Of a DNA stretch of 64,000 bases, positions 29,062-38,168 are shown piece by piece (within the stretch, counting starts at the first letter, position 1; each line of letters starts with the position of its first letter). Under the pieces are notes generated by a model. That model was not told the DNA's origin. It was given only the letters and a program-made list of their open reading frames with translations, and made no database searches. Both the position numbers and the translations under genes were made by a program. Source of the DNA: Sphingomonas morindae (GTDB lineage Bacteria > Pseudomonadota > Alphaproteobacteria > Sphingomonadales > Sphingomonadaceae); the NCBI RefSeq assembly GCF_023822065.1, contig NZ_CP084930.1, positions 2,124,001 through 2,188,000 on the forward strand, written 5' to 3'.

Positions 29062-31290
29062 ATGAACCAGGGGGCTTATTGGGCGGGCAGCCCGCGCGCA
29101 TCCGAAAACGACGCCATGATCCGCGAGTCGGTTCCGCCCGAGCTGCTGCCGCCGCCGGTGGACGCGCCGCCGCCGCCGCCCAACTGGCGCGCGCGGGCGC
29201 TGCTGGGGCTGTTCGCCTTCGCGGCGCTGGCGTGGCTGGCGCTGGCGATCGGGCTCGGCCTGTCCGCCGCCTCGGCGGGCGGGATCGACGCCGCCGGGCT
29301 GGCGCGCGGCATCAGCCTGGCCAGCGGTCCGCTCGCCCTGCTGGTGGCGCTGCTGATCCTGTGGCAGCGCAATGCCAGCCGCGAGGCGGGCCGCTATGCC
29401 GATGTCGCGCGGGGTGTCCGCATGGAGACTTTGGCGCTCGACGCGGTGCTGAGCCTCGCCTCGCGCCGCCTCGCCGAGGATCGCGCCGCCGTCGCCGAAC
29501 AGGCGGACCGGCTGCTCAGCCTCGCCGACCAGACTTCCGCCAAGCTCACCGACGCCACCGCGCTGCTCGCGCGCGAGATCGCCGAGCTTGGCCGCCAGAG
29601 CCGCGATCTCGATGCCGCCGCCGGCACCGCGCGCGTCGATATGGGCGTGCTGCTGGCCGATCTGCCCGTGGCCGAGGGGCAGGTGCGCGGCCTCGCCGAA
29701 ACGCTGCGCGCGGCCGGCGTGGGCGCGCACGAACAGGCGGCGGCGCTGCAGGCGGTGCTCGCCGCGCTCGCCGGCCGCGCCAAGGAGGCGGAGGAGAACG
29801 CCGCCGGCGCCGCCAACCGGCTTTCGGCCCAGGTTTCGCGCATCGCCGGTGCGAGCGAGGTCGCCACGCGCGACATCGACGAGGCCGGCACGCGCATGAC
29901 GGGCGCGATTGATTCGGTGATGCACCGCGCCGCCGAGGCGGTGGGCCGCGCGCAGAGCGCCGCCGAAGCCGCCGCCGAGCGCGCCGCCGCCACGCTGGAG
30001 GCGCGCGTCGCCGCGATCCGCCAGGAGGTCGCGGCGCTGGCCGAGACGCTCGCCGCGCAGGATCATGTCGGCGCCGAGCTGGTCGAGCGCATCCAGCGCG
30101 GGCTGAGCGCGGTCGAGGCGCGCTTCGCCGAGCTGGACGAGACGGGCGGCGCCCGCACCCAGCGGCTGGGCGAGGCGCTTGGCCTGCTCTGGACCCATGC
30201 CGAGCGCACAATGGCGACGCTCAACGATGGCGGCACCGCCGCCACCACGCTGATCAACCGCACCGAGACGCTGAAGGGCGCGATCGCCGCCTGTCTTGGC
30301 GAGCTGGGCGAGGCCCTGCCCGAGGCGATCGGCCGGCTGGAGCGTCAGGCGGCGCGCAGCCAGGCGCTCGCCAGCGCCGCGCTGCCCGAGGTGGAGCGGC
30401 TGGAGAGCGCCGCCGCCACCGCCGCCGCCGCGCTCGAGGCCGCGCGCACCGAGCTGGACGCGCGCCGCGCCTCGATCGAAGCGCTGGGCGAGGCCATCAC
30501 CGCGCGGCTGGCCGGCGCCCGCAGCGACGCCGAGGCGCTCGACGCGGCGGTGGCCGGCGCCGACAGCCGCGCCGAGAAGCTCGCCAGCTCGACCAGCCCG
30601 CGGCTGGTCGAGGCGCTGATCCGCGTGCGCGAGACCGCAGGCCAGGCCGCGCAGCGCGCGCGCGAGGCGCTCGGCGCGATCGTGCCGCACAGCGCCTCGG
30701 CGCTCGGCGAGGCCAGCCGCAAGGCGCTCGAGGCCGCCATGACCGAGACGGTGGACGCGCAGGTGGCGCGGATCGCGGGCGTCTCGCAGGAGGCGGTCGC
30801 CGCCGCGCGCGCCGCCGCGGACAAGCTCGAGTCCGATCTCGCGCGCATCGCCGAGACCAGCGCCTCGGTCGAGGCGCATATCGCCGCCGGCAAGGCCGAG
30901 GTGGAGAGCAGCGATCGCGACAATTTCTCGCGGCGCGTCGCGCATCTGATCGATTCGCTCAACTCCACCTCGATCGATGTCGCCAAGCTTCTCTCCAACG
31001 AGACCGCCGACAGCGCCTGGGCCGCCTATCTCAAGGGCGATCGCGGGGTCTTCACGCGCCGCGCGGTGCGGCTGCTCGACAATGGCGATGTGCGCGAGAT
31101 CACCCGGCATTATGAGGGCGATGCCGAGTTCCGCGATCAGGTGAACCGCTATATCCACGATTTCGAGGCGCTGCTCCGCCCGATCCTCGCCACGCGCGAC
31201 GGCTCGACCCTGGCGGTGATCCTGCTCTCCTCCGAAATGGGCAAGCTCTACGTGGCGCTTGCCCAGGCCATCGAGCGCCTCCGCGCCTGA
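29062..31290 (+). CDS. Large membrane-anchored coiled-coil protein
   Basis: The 742-residue protein has a short Pro-rich N-terminus (PPELLPPPVDAPPPPP), two membrane helices (about 46-68 and 80-100), and then roughly 500 residues of Ala/Glu/Arg heptad sequence likely to form long coiled coil. The last 130 residues look like a separate folded domain with denser conserved-looking sequence (DNFSRRVAHLIDSLNSTSID, YLKGDRGVFTRRAVRLLD, LLSSEMGKLYVALAQAIERL). No ATPase or methyl-accepting motif was found, although the middle resembles chemoreceptor or SMC-like coils. A scaffold or envelope role is possible. ATG 29062 is preferred; ATG 29116 is an alternative. Confidence 0.75.
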   Translation: MNQGAYWAGSPRASENDAMIRESVPPELLPPPVDAPPPPPNWRARALLGLFAFAALAWLALAIGLGLSAASAGGIDAAGLARGISLASGPLALLVALLILWQRNASREAGRYADVARGVRMETLALDAVLSLASRRLAEDRAAVAEQADRLLSLADQTSAKLTDATALLAREIAELGRQSRDLDAAAGTARVDMGVLLADLPVAEGQVRGLAETLRAAGVGAHEQAAALQAVLAALAGRAKEAEENAAGAANRLSAQVSRIAGASEVATRDIDEAGTRMTGAIDSVMHRAAEAVGRAQSAAEAAAERAAATLEARVAAIRQEVAALAETLAAQDHVGAELVERIQRGLSAVEARFAELDETGGARTQRLGEALGLLWTHAERTMATLNDGGTAATTLINRTETLKGAIAACLGELGEALPEAIGRLERQAARSQALASAALPEVERLESAAATAAAALEAARTELDARRASIEALGEAITARLAGARSDAEALDAAVAGADSRAEKLASSTSPRLVEALIRVRETAGQAAQRAREALGAIVPHSASALGEASRKALEAAMTETVDAQVARIAGVSQEAVAAARAAADKLESDLARIAETSASVEAHIAAGKAEVESSDRDNFSRRVAHLIDSLNSTSIDVAKLLSNETADSAWAAYLKGDRGVFTRRAVRLLDNGDVREITRHYEGDAEFRDQVNRYIHDFEALLRPILATRDGSTLAVILLSSEMGKLYVALAQAIERLRA

Positions 31291-31441
31291 GCGCCGCGCG
31301 GCGCCGCTCCGCTCCATCGGTCCGTCGGGAGGAGGGCGCCGGCCCCCGCCGCGTGGAGCGATGATGTGCGGAGGCCCCGCCCCGACGCGCCTCGCGCCTC
31401 CGCGCGCGCGACCGGCGGTCGTAAGCGGAGCCCCACAACGC

Positions 31442-31540
31442 CCGTCGCCCCCGCACGGGCGGGGGTCCAGGCCCACGGGCGCGGCCGGAGCCGTGCGTCG
31501 AAAGGAAGAACCTGGATCCATGCCTGCGCGGGGATGACGG
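31442..31540. repeat. 99-base inverted-repeat element, copy 1
   Basis: Left arm CCGTCGCCCCCGCACGGGCG and right arm GCCTGCGCGGGGATGACGG are imperfect reverse complements flanking a core with GCGGCCGGAGCCGTGCGTCG and AAAGGAAGAA. This copy is the most diverged (GCACGGGCG in the left arm, CCATGCC in the right). The right arm matches the CGTCATCCCCGC-type dispersed repeats common in alphaproteobacterial intergenic regions. Confidence 0.7.
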
Positions 31541-31824
31541 AACAGGGGCGCCGCGCCGACGCGCGCCGTCGGGAGGACGCCGTGTCGACGCGCGCGATCG
31601 GGAGGATGCCGCGCCGACGCGCGCCGCCAGAAGCGTGCCGCGCCGACGTGTGTCTGCAGCGTGGCGCGGAGCCGACGGGGTGCCTGCAGGAGGACGCCGC
31701 GCCGACAGGGGTCTGCAGGAGGGCTTCGGTCGCCGGCGCGTCGAGTGACCATGCGGAGGACCTGGCCCTAACGCGCCCCGCGCCTCCGCCTGCGACGGGC
31801 TGCCGAGAACAGTGCCCTCAAGCC

Positions 31825-31923
31825 GCGTCGCCCCCGCGCAGGCGGGGGCCCAGGCCCGCAGGCGCGGCCGGGGTCGTGCGTCGAAAGGAAGAACCTGGAT
31901 CCCCGCCTGCGCGGGGATGACGG
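31825..31923. repeat. 99-base inverted-repeat element, copy 2
   Basis: This copy has the same length and layout as copy 1, with cleaner arms. CCCCCGCGCAGGCGGGGG can itself form a hairpin, and CCCCGCCTGCGCGGGG near the right end forms another. The core is nearly identical to copy 1 (GTCGTGCGTCGAAAGGAAGAA). Confidence 0.75.
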
Positions 31924-32120
31924 AAAAGGGGGCCGCGCCGACGCGCGCCGCCGGGAGAGTGCCGTGTCGACGCGCGCCTGCCGCGTGGCACGGAGCCGAC
32001 GGGGTGCCGGCAGGAGGGCGCCGACTAGCGCCGCGTCGAGCGACAATGCGGAGGACCTGGCGCCAATGCGCCCCGCGCCTCCGCCCGCAACGGGCCGCCG
32101 AGATCAGCGCCCTCAAGCCC

Positions 32121-32219
32121 CCGTCGCCCCCGCGCAGGCGGGGGCCCAGGCCTGCAGGCGCGGCCGGGGCCCTCCGTCCAAAGGGAGGGCCTGGATCCCC
32201 GCCTGCGCGGAGATGACGG
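32121..32219. repeat. 99-base inverted-repeat element, copy 3
   Basis: This copy has the same layout as copies 1 and 2. The core differs at CCTCCGTCCAAAGGGAGGG, where compensating changes (TCC and GGA sides) keep base pairing possible, suggesting the folded form matters or that copies were converted. It lies about 50 bases from the gltA terminator. Confidence 0.72.
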
Positions 32220-32277
32220 AAGGGGGCGCAGCGCCGACGCGCGCGATCGGGAGGAGCCCGCGCCGCGCCGCAAGGAA

Positions 32278-32310
32278 AAGGCCGCGCGCCCCCAAGGAGC
32301 GCGCGGCCTT
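32278..32310 (-). terminator. Strong intrinsic terminator of gltA
   Basis: A perfect 12-bp stem (AAGGCCGCGCGC at 32278-32289 with GCGCGCGGCCTT at 32299-32310) and a 9-base loop lie 20 bases past the gltA stop. On the minus strand the stem is followed by TTCCTT, so the RNA ends in CCUUUUCCUU. This is the clearest Rho-independent terminator in the window. Confidence 0.85.
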
Positions 32311-32329
32311 GGATCAGGCGGCCGGCGGC

Positions 32330-33616
32330 TTAGCGGTCGCCGATGGCGACATAGTCGCGCTGGGTCGGGCCGGTGTAGAGCTGGCGCGGACGGCCGATCT
32401 TCTGCGCCGGATCGGTGATCATCTCGTTCCACTGCGCGACCCAGCCGACGGTGCGGGCGAGCGCGAAGAGGACGGTGAACATGGTCGTCGGGAAGCCGAT
32501 CGCCGAAAGGATCACGCCCGAGTAGAAGTCCACATTCGGATAGAGCTTCTTCTCGATGAAATATTCATCGTTGAGCGCGATCTGCTCCAGCTCGCGGGCG
32601 ACGTCGAACACCGGATCGGTGACGCCCAGCTTCTCGAGCACCTCGTTGGCGGTCTTCTGCATCACCGTCGCGCGGGGATCGTAATTCTTGTAGACGCGAT
32701 GGCCGAAGCCCATCAGCCGGAAGGGATCGTCCTTGTTCTTGGCGCGGGCGATATATTCCGGAATGCGATCGGGCGTGCCGATCTCGCGCAGCATGTTGAG
32801 CGCGGCCTCGTTGGCGCCGCCATGCGCGGGGCCCCACAGGCAGGCGATGCCGGCGGCGATGCACGCGAAGGGGTTGGCGCCCGAGGAGCCGGCGAGCCGG
32901 ACCGTCGAGGTGGAGGCGTTCTGCTCGTGATCGGCGTGCAGGATGAAGATCTTGTCCATCGCCGCTTCGATCACCGGATCGACGACATAGTCCTCGGCCG
33001 GGACCGAATAGGTCATCTTCAGGAAATTGCCGGTGTAGCTCAGCGCGTTGTCCGGATAGACGAAGGGCTGGCCGATCGAATATTTATACGCCATGGCGGC
33101 GATGGTCGGCATCTTGGCGATCAGCCGGTGGCTGGCGATCTCGCGCTGCTTGGGATCGTTGATGTCGGTCGAATCATGGTAGAAGGCCGAGAGCGCGCCG
33201 ACCACGCCGCACATGATCGCCATCGGATGCGCATCGCGCCGGAACCCGCGGAAGAAGGTGGCGAGCTGCTCGTGCACCATGGTGTGGCGCGTGATCGTGC
33301 GGTTGAACTTGGCCAGCTCGTCCTGCTTGGGCAGTTCGCCGTTGAGCAGGAGATAGGCGACCTCCATGAAGCTCGACTTCTCGGCAAGCTCGCCGATCGG
33401 GTAGCCGCGATGCAGCAGCACGCCCTTGTCGCCATCGATATAGGTCAGGCCGGACTGGCACGACGCGGTGGAGGTGAAGCCGGGATCATAGGTGAACATG
33501 TCCGTGTCGGCGTACAGCTTGCGGATGTCCACCACGCTCGGGCCGACCGAGCCTTCCATGATCTTGTAGTCGAAGCTCTTGTCGCTGATGTTCAGCGTCG
33601 CGCTGCCGTCGGCCAT
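32330..33616 (-). CDS. gltA: Citrate synthase
   Basis: GltA condenses oxaloacetate and acetyl-CoA at entry to the TCA cycle. The 428-residue product is the length of the hexameric type II enzyme of Gram-negative bacteria, which is NADH-sensitive in many species. Recognisable features are the N-terminal strand [17 protein letters not shown], the CoA/substrate histidine region [45 protein letters not shown] and [16 protein letters not shown] 33616 follows GGAGGACTACCCT. It is the second gene after gltX on the minus strand but ends in its own terminator. Confidence 0.96.
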   Translation of the reverse strand: MADGSATLNISDKSFDYKIMEGSVGPSVVDIRKLYADTDMFTYDPGFTSTASCQSGLTYIDGDKGVLLHRGYPIGELAEKSSFMEVAYLLLNGELPKQDELAKFNRTITRHTMVHEQLATFFRGFRRDAHPMAIMCGVVGALSAFYHDSTDINDPKQREIASHRLIAKMPTIAAMAYKYSIGQPFVYPDNALSYTGNFLKMTYSVPAEDYVVDPVIEAAMDKIFILHADHEQNASTSTVRLAGSSGANPFACIAAGIACLWGPAHGGANEAALNMLREIGTPDRIPEYIARAKNKDDPFRLMGFGHRVYKNYDPRATVMQKTANEVLEKLGVTDPVFDVARELEQIALNDEYFIEKKLYPNVDFYSGVILSAIGFPTTMFTVLFALARTVGWVAQWNEMITDPAQKIGRPRQLYTGPTQRDYVAIGDR

Positions 33617-33680
33617 AGGGTAGTCCTCCGTCCTCTTGTCTGAGCGCATGCCGGCCGGGCGGCCGGATACGGATGGGTGC

Positions 33681-35135
33681 TTAGCTCGCCGATCGGAGCT
33701 GATCGGCGAGACGTGCCAGGCTTTCATCACGACCCAGCAGCAACAGCACGTCGAAAATGCCCGGGCTCGTCGTCCGGCCGGTCAGCGCCGCCCTGAGCGG
33801 CTGCGCCACCTTGCCAAGCCCGACACCGGCCGCCTCCGCCACGCTGCGCACCGCCGCATCCAGCGCCTCGGCCGTCCAATCGGCCGTCTCCAGGGCGCGG
33901 GCCGCGTCGGCCAGCAGGGTCGCGCCGGCCCCCTCCAGGAGAGCCTGTGCGCGCGGCTCGATATCTAGCGGGCGGGCGCGAAAAAGGAAGGTGGCGCCGT
34001 CGGCAAGTTCGCGCAAATCCTTGGCCCGAACCTTCAGCACGGCCATGCCGCGCTGCAGCAGCGCGCGCTCGTCGGCGGTCGCTTCGCGGCCCAGCATTTC
34101 GGCCAGGAACGGCGCGACAAGGCCCGTCAGCCGGGCATCGTCGGCGGCGCGGATATAGTGGCCGTTGAGATTTTCGAGCTTCTTCGTATCGGTGCGCGCG
34201 GGCGAGCGGCCGATATCGCGCAGATCGAAAATCTCGATCGCACGCTCGCGCGGGAGAATCTCCTCGTCGCCATGGCCCCAGCCGAGTCGCAGCAGATAAT
34301 TGCCGAGCGCCTCGGGCAGGATGCCGAGCTCGTCGCGATAGGCCTCGACGCCGAGCGCGCCGTGCCGCTTGGAAAGCTTGGCGCCGTCGGGCCCGTGGAT
34401 CAGCGGGACATGGCCATAGACCGGCTCCTCCCAGCCCATGGCGCGGATGATGCCGAGCTGGCGGAAGGCATTGTTGAGATGATCGTCGCCGCGCACGACA
34501 TGGGTAACGCCCATATCGTGATCGTCCACCACCACCGCGAGCATATAGGTGGGGGTGCCGTCGGAGCGGAGCAGCACCATGTCGTCCAGCTCGGCGTTGC
34601 GCACCGTGACGCGGCCCTGCACCACATCCTCGAGCGTCGTCTCGCCCTCGGTCTCGGCGCGCAGCCGCACGACATAGGGCGCGCCCGCCGGGGCTTCGGC
34701 GGGATCGCGATCGCGCCAGCGCCCGTCATAGCGGAGCGGCAGCTTCCTGGCGCGCTGCTCGGCGCGCATCGCCTCCAGCTCCTCGGCGGTGGCGAAGCAT
34801 TTATAGGCGCGGCCCTGCGCGAGCAGCTGATCGGCGACCTCGGCATGGCGGGCGGCGCGGGCGAACTGGAACACGGCCTCGCCGTCCCAATCCAGGCCGA
34901 GCCAGCGCATGCCGTCAAGAATGGCGTCGATCGCCGCCTGGGTCGAGCGGGTGCGATCCGTATCCTCGATGCGGAGCAGGAACCGGCCGCCCGTGTGGCG
35001 CGCCCAGAGCCAGTTGAACAGCGCCGTGCGGGCGCCGCCGATATGGAGAAAGCCGGTCGGCGAGGGCGCGAAGCGGGTGACGACGGGCCGGTCGGCCGGG
35101 GATGTCGGGATCGTTTCGGCGCCGCTTGCGCTCAC
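33681..35135 (-). CDS. gltX: Glutamate--tRNA ligase
   Basis: GltX charges tRNA-Glu, and in alphaproteobacteria a form of it also charges tRNA-Gln for later amidation. The 484-residue class I synthetase has the HIGH-type motif [21 protein letters not shown] (HIGG at 31-34), the IEDTDRTRS segment and the KMSKS-type motif [12 protein letters not shown]. The C-terminal anticodon-binding domain is helical. GTG 35135 ([10 protein letters not shown]) behind GAAGGAAGAG is the likely start. The frame stays open to 37340, antisense to comEC, but this is a GC artefact. Only 24 bases separate it from the divergent comEC start. Confidence 0.94.
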   Translation of the reverse strand: MSASGAETIPTSPADRPVVTRFAPSPTGFLHIGGARTALFNWLWARHTGGRFLLRIEDTDRTRSTQAAIDAILDGMRWLGLDWDGEAVFQFARAARHAEVADQLLAQGRAYKCFATAEELEAMRAEQRARKLPLRYDGRWRDRDPAEAPAGAPYVVRLRAETEGETTLEDVVQGRVTVRNAELDDMVLLRSDGTPTYMLAVVVDDHDMGVTHVVRGDDHLNNAFRQLGIIRAMGWEEPVYGHVPLIHGPDGAKLSKRHGALGVEAYRDELGILPEALGNYLLRLGWGHGDEEILPRERAIEIFDLRDIGRSPARTDTKKLENLNGHYIRAADDARLTGLVAPFLAEMLGREATADERALLQRGMAVLKVRAKDLRELADGATFLFRARPLDIEPRAQALLEGAGATLLADAARALETADWTAEALDAAVRSVAEAAGVGLGKVAQPLRAALTGRTTSPGIFDVLLLLGRDESLARLADQLRSAS

Positions 35136-35159
35136 GCACTCTTCCTTCACAGTGGCGGG

Positions 35160-37316
35160 ATGAAATGGGTCGGGCGCGCCCCTAGCATGGCGGCGGGGGT
35201 GCGGCAAACCTTCGCCCGCCGCGCCGGGGCGCTGGAGCATTGGCTGGAAGCGGAGCGGGACCAGCTGCCGCTCTGGCTGCCGGTGATGCTGCTCGCCGGG
35301 ATCGCGGCCTGGTACGCGCTGCCCGGCCGCGCCGCCTGGGCGGCCTGGTGCGCGGCCATGGCCGGGCTGGCGCTGGGCGCGCTGGGGCTGGGCGGCGCGA
35401 GCCGGGCGGCGCGCGCGCTCGGCCTCGCCGCGCTCGGCCTGTGCGCGGGCTGCGCGCTCATCTGGCACAAGGCCGAGCGCATGGCGACGCCGCGGCTCGA
35501 TCGGCCGCGCGTGGTCCGGCTCGTGGCGGAGGTGCGCGGCGTGGAGGCGCTGCCCGCGCGCGGCGGTACGCGGCTGACGCTGGCCCCGCGCGGCGACGCG
35601 CTGCCGAAGCGCGTGCGGGTGATGCTGGCCGATGCGCCGCCCGCACCCGGATCCGCCATCGCCCCGCCCCTGACGCTCGCGCCCGGCATGGTGCTGGCGC
35701 TGCGCGCGCGGCTGGTGCCGCCGCCGCCGGCGCTGGCGCCCGGCGGCTATGATTTCCGCGCCACCGCCTGGTTCGCCGGGCTGGGCGCGAGCGGTCGCGT
35801 GCTGGATCGGCCGGTGCGGCTGGCGGGGGTGCCGTCGCGCGGGCTCGAGGCCCGGCTGGGCGCGGCGCGCCGGGCGCTGGGCGCGCGCATCCTGGCGCGG
35901 GTGCCGGGCGCGGCGGGGGCGGTGGCGGTGGCGCTGGCGACGGGGGATACCGGCGCGATCGCGCCGGACGATGCCGAGGCGTTCCGTCGCTCGGGTCTGG
36001 CGCATCTCCTGTCGGTGAGCGGGCTGCATCTCAGCGCCATGGTCGGCGCCACCATCTTCGCGGCGCGGCGCCTGCTGGCGCTGCTCCCCTGGCTGGCGCT
36101 GCGCATCGCCGTGCCGCTGCTGGCCTCCGCGCTGGGGGCGGTGGCGGGCAGCCTCTATACGGTGCTCACCGGATCGGCGGTGCCGACGCTGCGCGCGCTG
36201 ATCGCGGCACTGCTGGTGCTGGCGGGCGCGGCGCTGGGGCGGGAGGCGATCACGCTGCGGCTGGTCGCGAGCGGCGCGCTGCTGGTGCTGATCGCCTGGC
36301 CCGATCAGGCGGCGGGGCCGAGCTTCCAGCTCAGCTTCGCGGCGGTGCTGGCGCTGGTCGCCCTGTATGAGGCCGCGCCGGTGCGACGCCATCTGGCGCC
36401 GCGGCCCGAGCCCGCCGTCCGGCGATGGGCGCGCGCCGGGGCGGGGCTGTTGCTGGCGGGGCTGGTGGTGGAGGCGGCGCTGATGCCGATCGCCATCTAC
36501 CATTTCCACCGCGCGGGCTTTTACGGCGCGCTCGCCAATCTCGTCGCGATCCCGCTGACCAGCGCGGTGGTGATGCCGGCCGAGGCGCTGGCGCTGCTGC
36601 TGGAGCCGCTCGGGCTCGCCGCGCCGGCCTGGTGGGTGGTCGCGCAGGCGCTCGCGCTGCTGCTCTGGCTCGCACGGCGCGTGGCGCTGCTGCCGGGAGC
36701 GGTGGCGCTGGTCCCCGATATGAGCCGAACGGCCTTCGCGCTGATCGTCGCGGGCGGGCTGTGGCTGGCGCTGTGGCGCACGCGGGCGCGGGTTGCGGGC
36801 CTGGTGCCGCTGATCGCCGGGCTCGGCCTCATCGCCGCGACGCCGCCGGTCGATCTGGTGGTGACCGCGGACGGCCGCCATGTCGCGCTGCGTCGCGCCG
36901 ATGGGTCGCTCGCGCTGCTCCGCGCGCGCACCGGCGACTATGTGCGCGGCGCGCTCGCCGAACTGGGCGGGCAGGAGAGCGCGGCGGCGCTGGCGTGGGA
37001 GGCGCTGCCCGAAGGGCGGTGCAGCGCCGATTTGTGCCTCGCCGAGCGGGCGGCGGCCGGTCGGCGCTGGCGCATCGCGGCGACGCGCAGCGCCTATCCG
37101 CTGCGGCGCGCGGCGCTGGCGCCGGTCTGCGCCTGGGCGGATATCATGGTCAGCGAGCGGCGGCTTCCGGGCTGGTGCCGGCCGCGCTGGCTCAAGGCGG
37201 ATGCCGCGCTGCTCGCCCGCACGGGCGGCCTCGCGATCCGCCTCGCCCCGCCGCGGATCGATACCGTCGCCGCCTGGGCGGCGGGCAAGCCCTGGGCGGA
37301 CTCGCCCGTGCGTTGA
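35160..37316 (+). CDS. comEC: ComEC/Rec2 family DNA-uptake channel protein
   Basis: ComEC forms the inner-membrane channel for single-stranded DNA in natural transformation. The 718-residue protein has the usual order: N-terminal helices and an OB-like DUF4131 region (about 1-200), then the Competence domain with [20 protein letters not shown] and the [16 protein letters not shown] segment with many helices (about 210-530), and a C-terminal region replacing the metallo-beta-lactamase-like domain. That last part lacks an HxHxDH motif, as in other alphaproteobacterial ComEC proteins. No other competence gene is in the window. ATG 35160 is used; ATG 35187 is possible. Confidence 0.88.
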   Translation: MKWVGRAPSMAAGVRQTFARRAGALEHWLEAERDQLPLWLPVMLLAGIAAWYALPGRAAWAAWCAAMAGLALGALGLGGASRAARALGLAALGLCAGCALIWHKAERMATPRLDRPRVVRLVAEVRGVEALPARGGTRLTLAPRGDALPKRVRVMLADAPPAPGSAIAPPLTLAPGMVLALRARLVPPPPALAPGGYDFRATAWFAGLGASGRVLDRPVRLAGVPSRGLEARLGAARRALGARILARVPGAAGAVAVALATGDTGAIAPDDAEAFRRSGLAHLLSVSGLHLSAMVGATIFAARRLLALLPWLALRIAVPLLASALGAVAGSLYTVLTGSAVPTLRALIAALLVLAGAALGREAITLRLVASGALLVLIAWPDQAAGPSFQLSFAAVLALVALYEAAPVRRHLAPRPEPAVRRWARAGAGLLLAGLVVEAALMPIAIYHFHRAGFYGALANLVAIPLTSAVVMPAEALALLLEPLGLAAPAWWVVAQALALLLWLARRVALLPGAVALVPDMSRTAFALIVAGGLWLALWRTRARVAGLVPLIAGLGLIAATPPVDLVVTADGRHVALRRADGSLALLRARTGDYVRGALAELGGQESAAALAWEALPEGRCSADLCLAERAAAGRRWRIAATRSAYPLRRAALAPVCAWADIMVSERRLPGWCRPRWLKADAALLARTGGLAIRLAPPRIDTVAAWAAGKPWADSPVR

Positions 37317-37436
37317 CGGGTGTCGTCTCGAGCCCGGCACAGCGCGCGGGCGGGCGAGACGGCGGGCGCTTTTGGAGCCGGCCGCAGCGTGGGCGCGTCA
37401 CGCCGTGCGTGGCGCTCGCGCCGCAGCGCGGGCGGA

Positions 37437-38099
37437 TCAGTAGCGGCGCAGCAGCCCCGAAAGCCGGCCCTGCACGCGCACCTGGCCCGGCTCGTAGCGT
37501 TGCGCGCTGTAGCTGCGATTGGCGGGATCGAGCCGGATCATCTGGCCCTCGCGGCGGAAAAATTTGAGCGTCGCCTCGCTCTCGTCGATCAGCGCGACCA
37601 CGATCTCGCCGTCACGCGCGGTCTCGGTGCGGCGGATAAGCGCGTAGTCGCCATCGAGAATGCCGGCCTCGATCATCGAATCGCCGGCGACCTCGAGCGC
37701 ATAATGTTCGCCCGGCCCGAGCAGCGCGGCGGGAACGGGCAGTGTCGCCTGGCCTTCCAGCGCCTCGATCGGGAGGCCGGCGGCGATGCGCCCGTGCAGC
37801 GGCAGTTCCACCACGCTGTCGTTCGCGGCGCGGGGCAGCGGACGCGGCGCCTCGGCCAGCGGCGCGGCCTTGGCGGGGATGGTGCGCTCGGGCATCTTCA
37901 CCACCTCGAGCGCCCGCGCGCGATTGGGCAGGCGGCGGATGAAGCTGCGCTCCTCCAGCGCCCGGATCAACCGGTGCACGCCGGACTTGGATTTGAGATC
38001 CAAGGCGGCCTTCATCTCCTCGAACGAGGGCGAAACGCCATCCGCCTCAAGCCGATCATGGATGAAGAGGAGCAGCTCATGTTGCTTGCGCGTCAGCAT
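37437..38099 (-). CDS. lexA: SOS repressor LexA
   Basis: LexA represses DNA-damage genes and cuts itself when RecA filaments form. The 220-residue protein has a winged helix-turn-helix (1-65, with [29 protein letters not shown]), a hinge, and an S24 peptidase domain. The cleavage bond is A107-G108 in RIAAGLPIE, the nucleophile S141 in GDSMIEAG and the general base K179 in ATLKFF, all intact. ATG 38099 lies 18 bases downstream of a perfect GTTC-N7-GTTC operator, so it should repress itself. It converges on comEC with a 120-base gap. Confidence 0.96.
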   Translation of the reverse strand: MLTRKQHELLLFIHDRLEADGVSPSFEEMKAALDLKSKSGVHRLIRALEERSFIRRLPNRARALEVVKMPERTIPAKAAPLAEAPRPLPRAANDSVVELPLHGRIAAGLPIEALEGQATLPVPAALLGPGEHYALEVAGDSMIEAGILDGDYALIRRTETARDGEIVVALIDESEATLKFFRREGQMIRLDPANRSYSAQRYEPGQVRVQGRLSGLLRRY

Positions 38100-38117
38100 T
38101 GGAAACCCCGCATCCAG

Positions 38118-38160
38118 GAACGGATGGCGAACGTATAAGAAACCGTTCGGGGCGTGTCAA
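38118..38160 (-). promoter_or_regulatory. lexA promoter with overlapping SOS operator
   Basis: On the minus strand TTGACA (38155-38160) and TATACG (38132-38137) are 17 bases apart, a near-consensus sigma-70 promoter. The operator GTTCGCCATCCGTTC (38118-38132) matches the alphaproteobacterial SOS box GTTC-N7-GTTC exactly and begins at the end of the -10 box, covering the start point. A bound LexA dimer would block initiation. Confidence 0.82.
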
Positions 38161-38168
38161 CGTACCGA

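Larger units (their letters stand above)
31316..32275. repeat. Gene-free kilobase with a three-copy repeat array
   Basis: Between the coiled-coil gene and the gltA terminator no credible gene was found. The region is built from three related units of about 210 bases (near 31327-31540, 31716-31923 and 32011-32219), each ending in a 99-base inverted-repeat element. Between them are about seven degenerate copies of a roughly 29-base motif beginning GCGCCGACGCGCGCC and often followed by GGGAGGA. Open frames across it are all artefacts of extreme GC content. No transposase is present, so these look like passive, multiplied intergenic elements. Confidence 0.75.

Noticed and set aside
28882-31752. 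Extension of the 410-residue gene far upstream on the minus strand
   Set aside because: The added 950 or so codons run antisense to the coiled-coil gene and through the repeat array. The GTG at 28881 has a ribosome site and a promoter behind it.
31316-32275. CRISPR array
   Set aside because: The repeats are degenerate, irregularly spaced and partly inverted, spacers are not of uniform length and no cas gene is in the window.
31316-32275. Insertion sequence or integron
   Set aside because: No transposase or integrase frame, no target-site duplication and no attC-like features were seen.
36900-37316. Active metallo-beta-lactamase domain at the end of ComEC
   Set aside because: No HxHxDH motif is present in the C-terminal region, so a catalytic nuclease domain is not supported.
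35136-37340. Extension of gltX upstream opposite comEC
   Set aside because: The extra sequence is Arg/Gln/His-rich antisense of comEC. The normal GltX N-terminus begins at GTG 35135.
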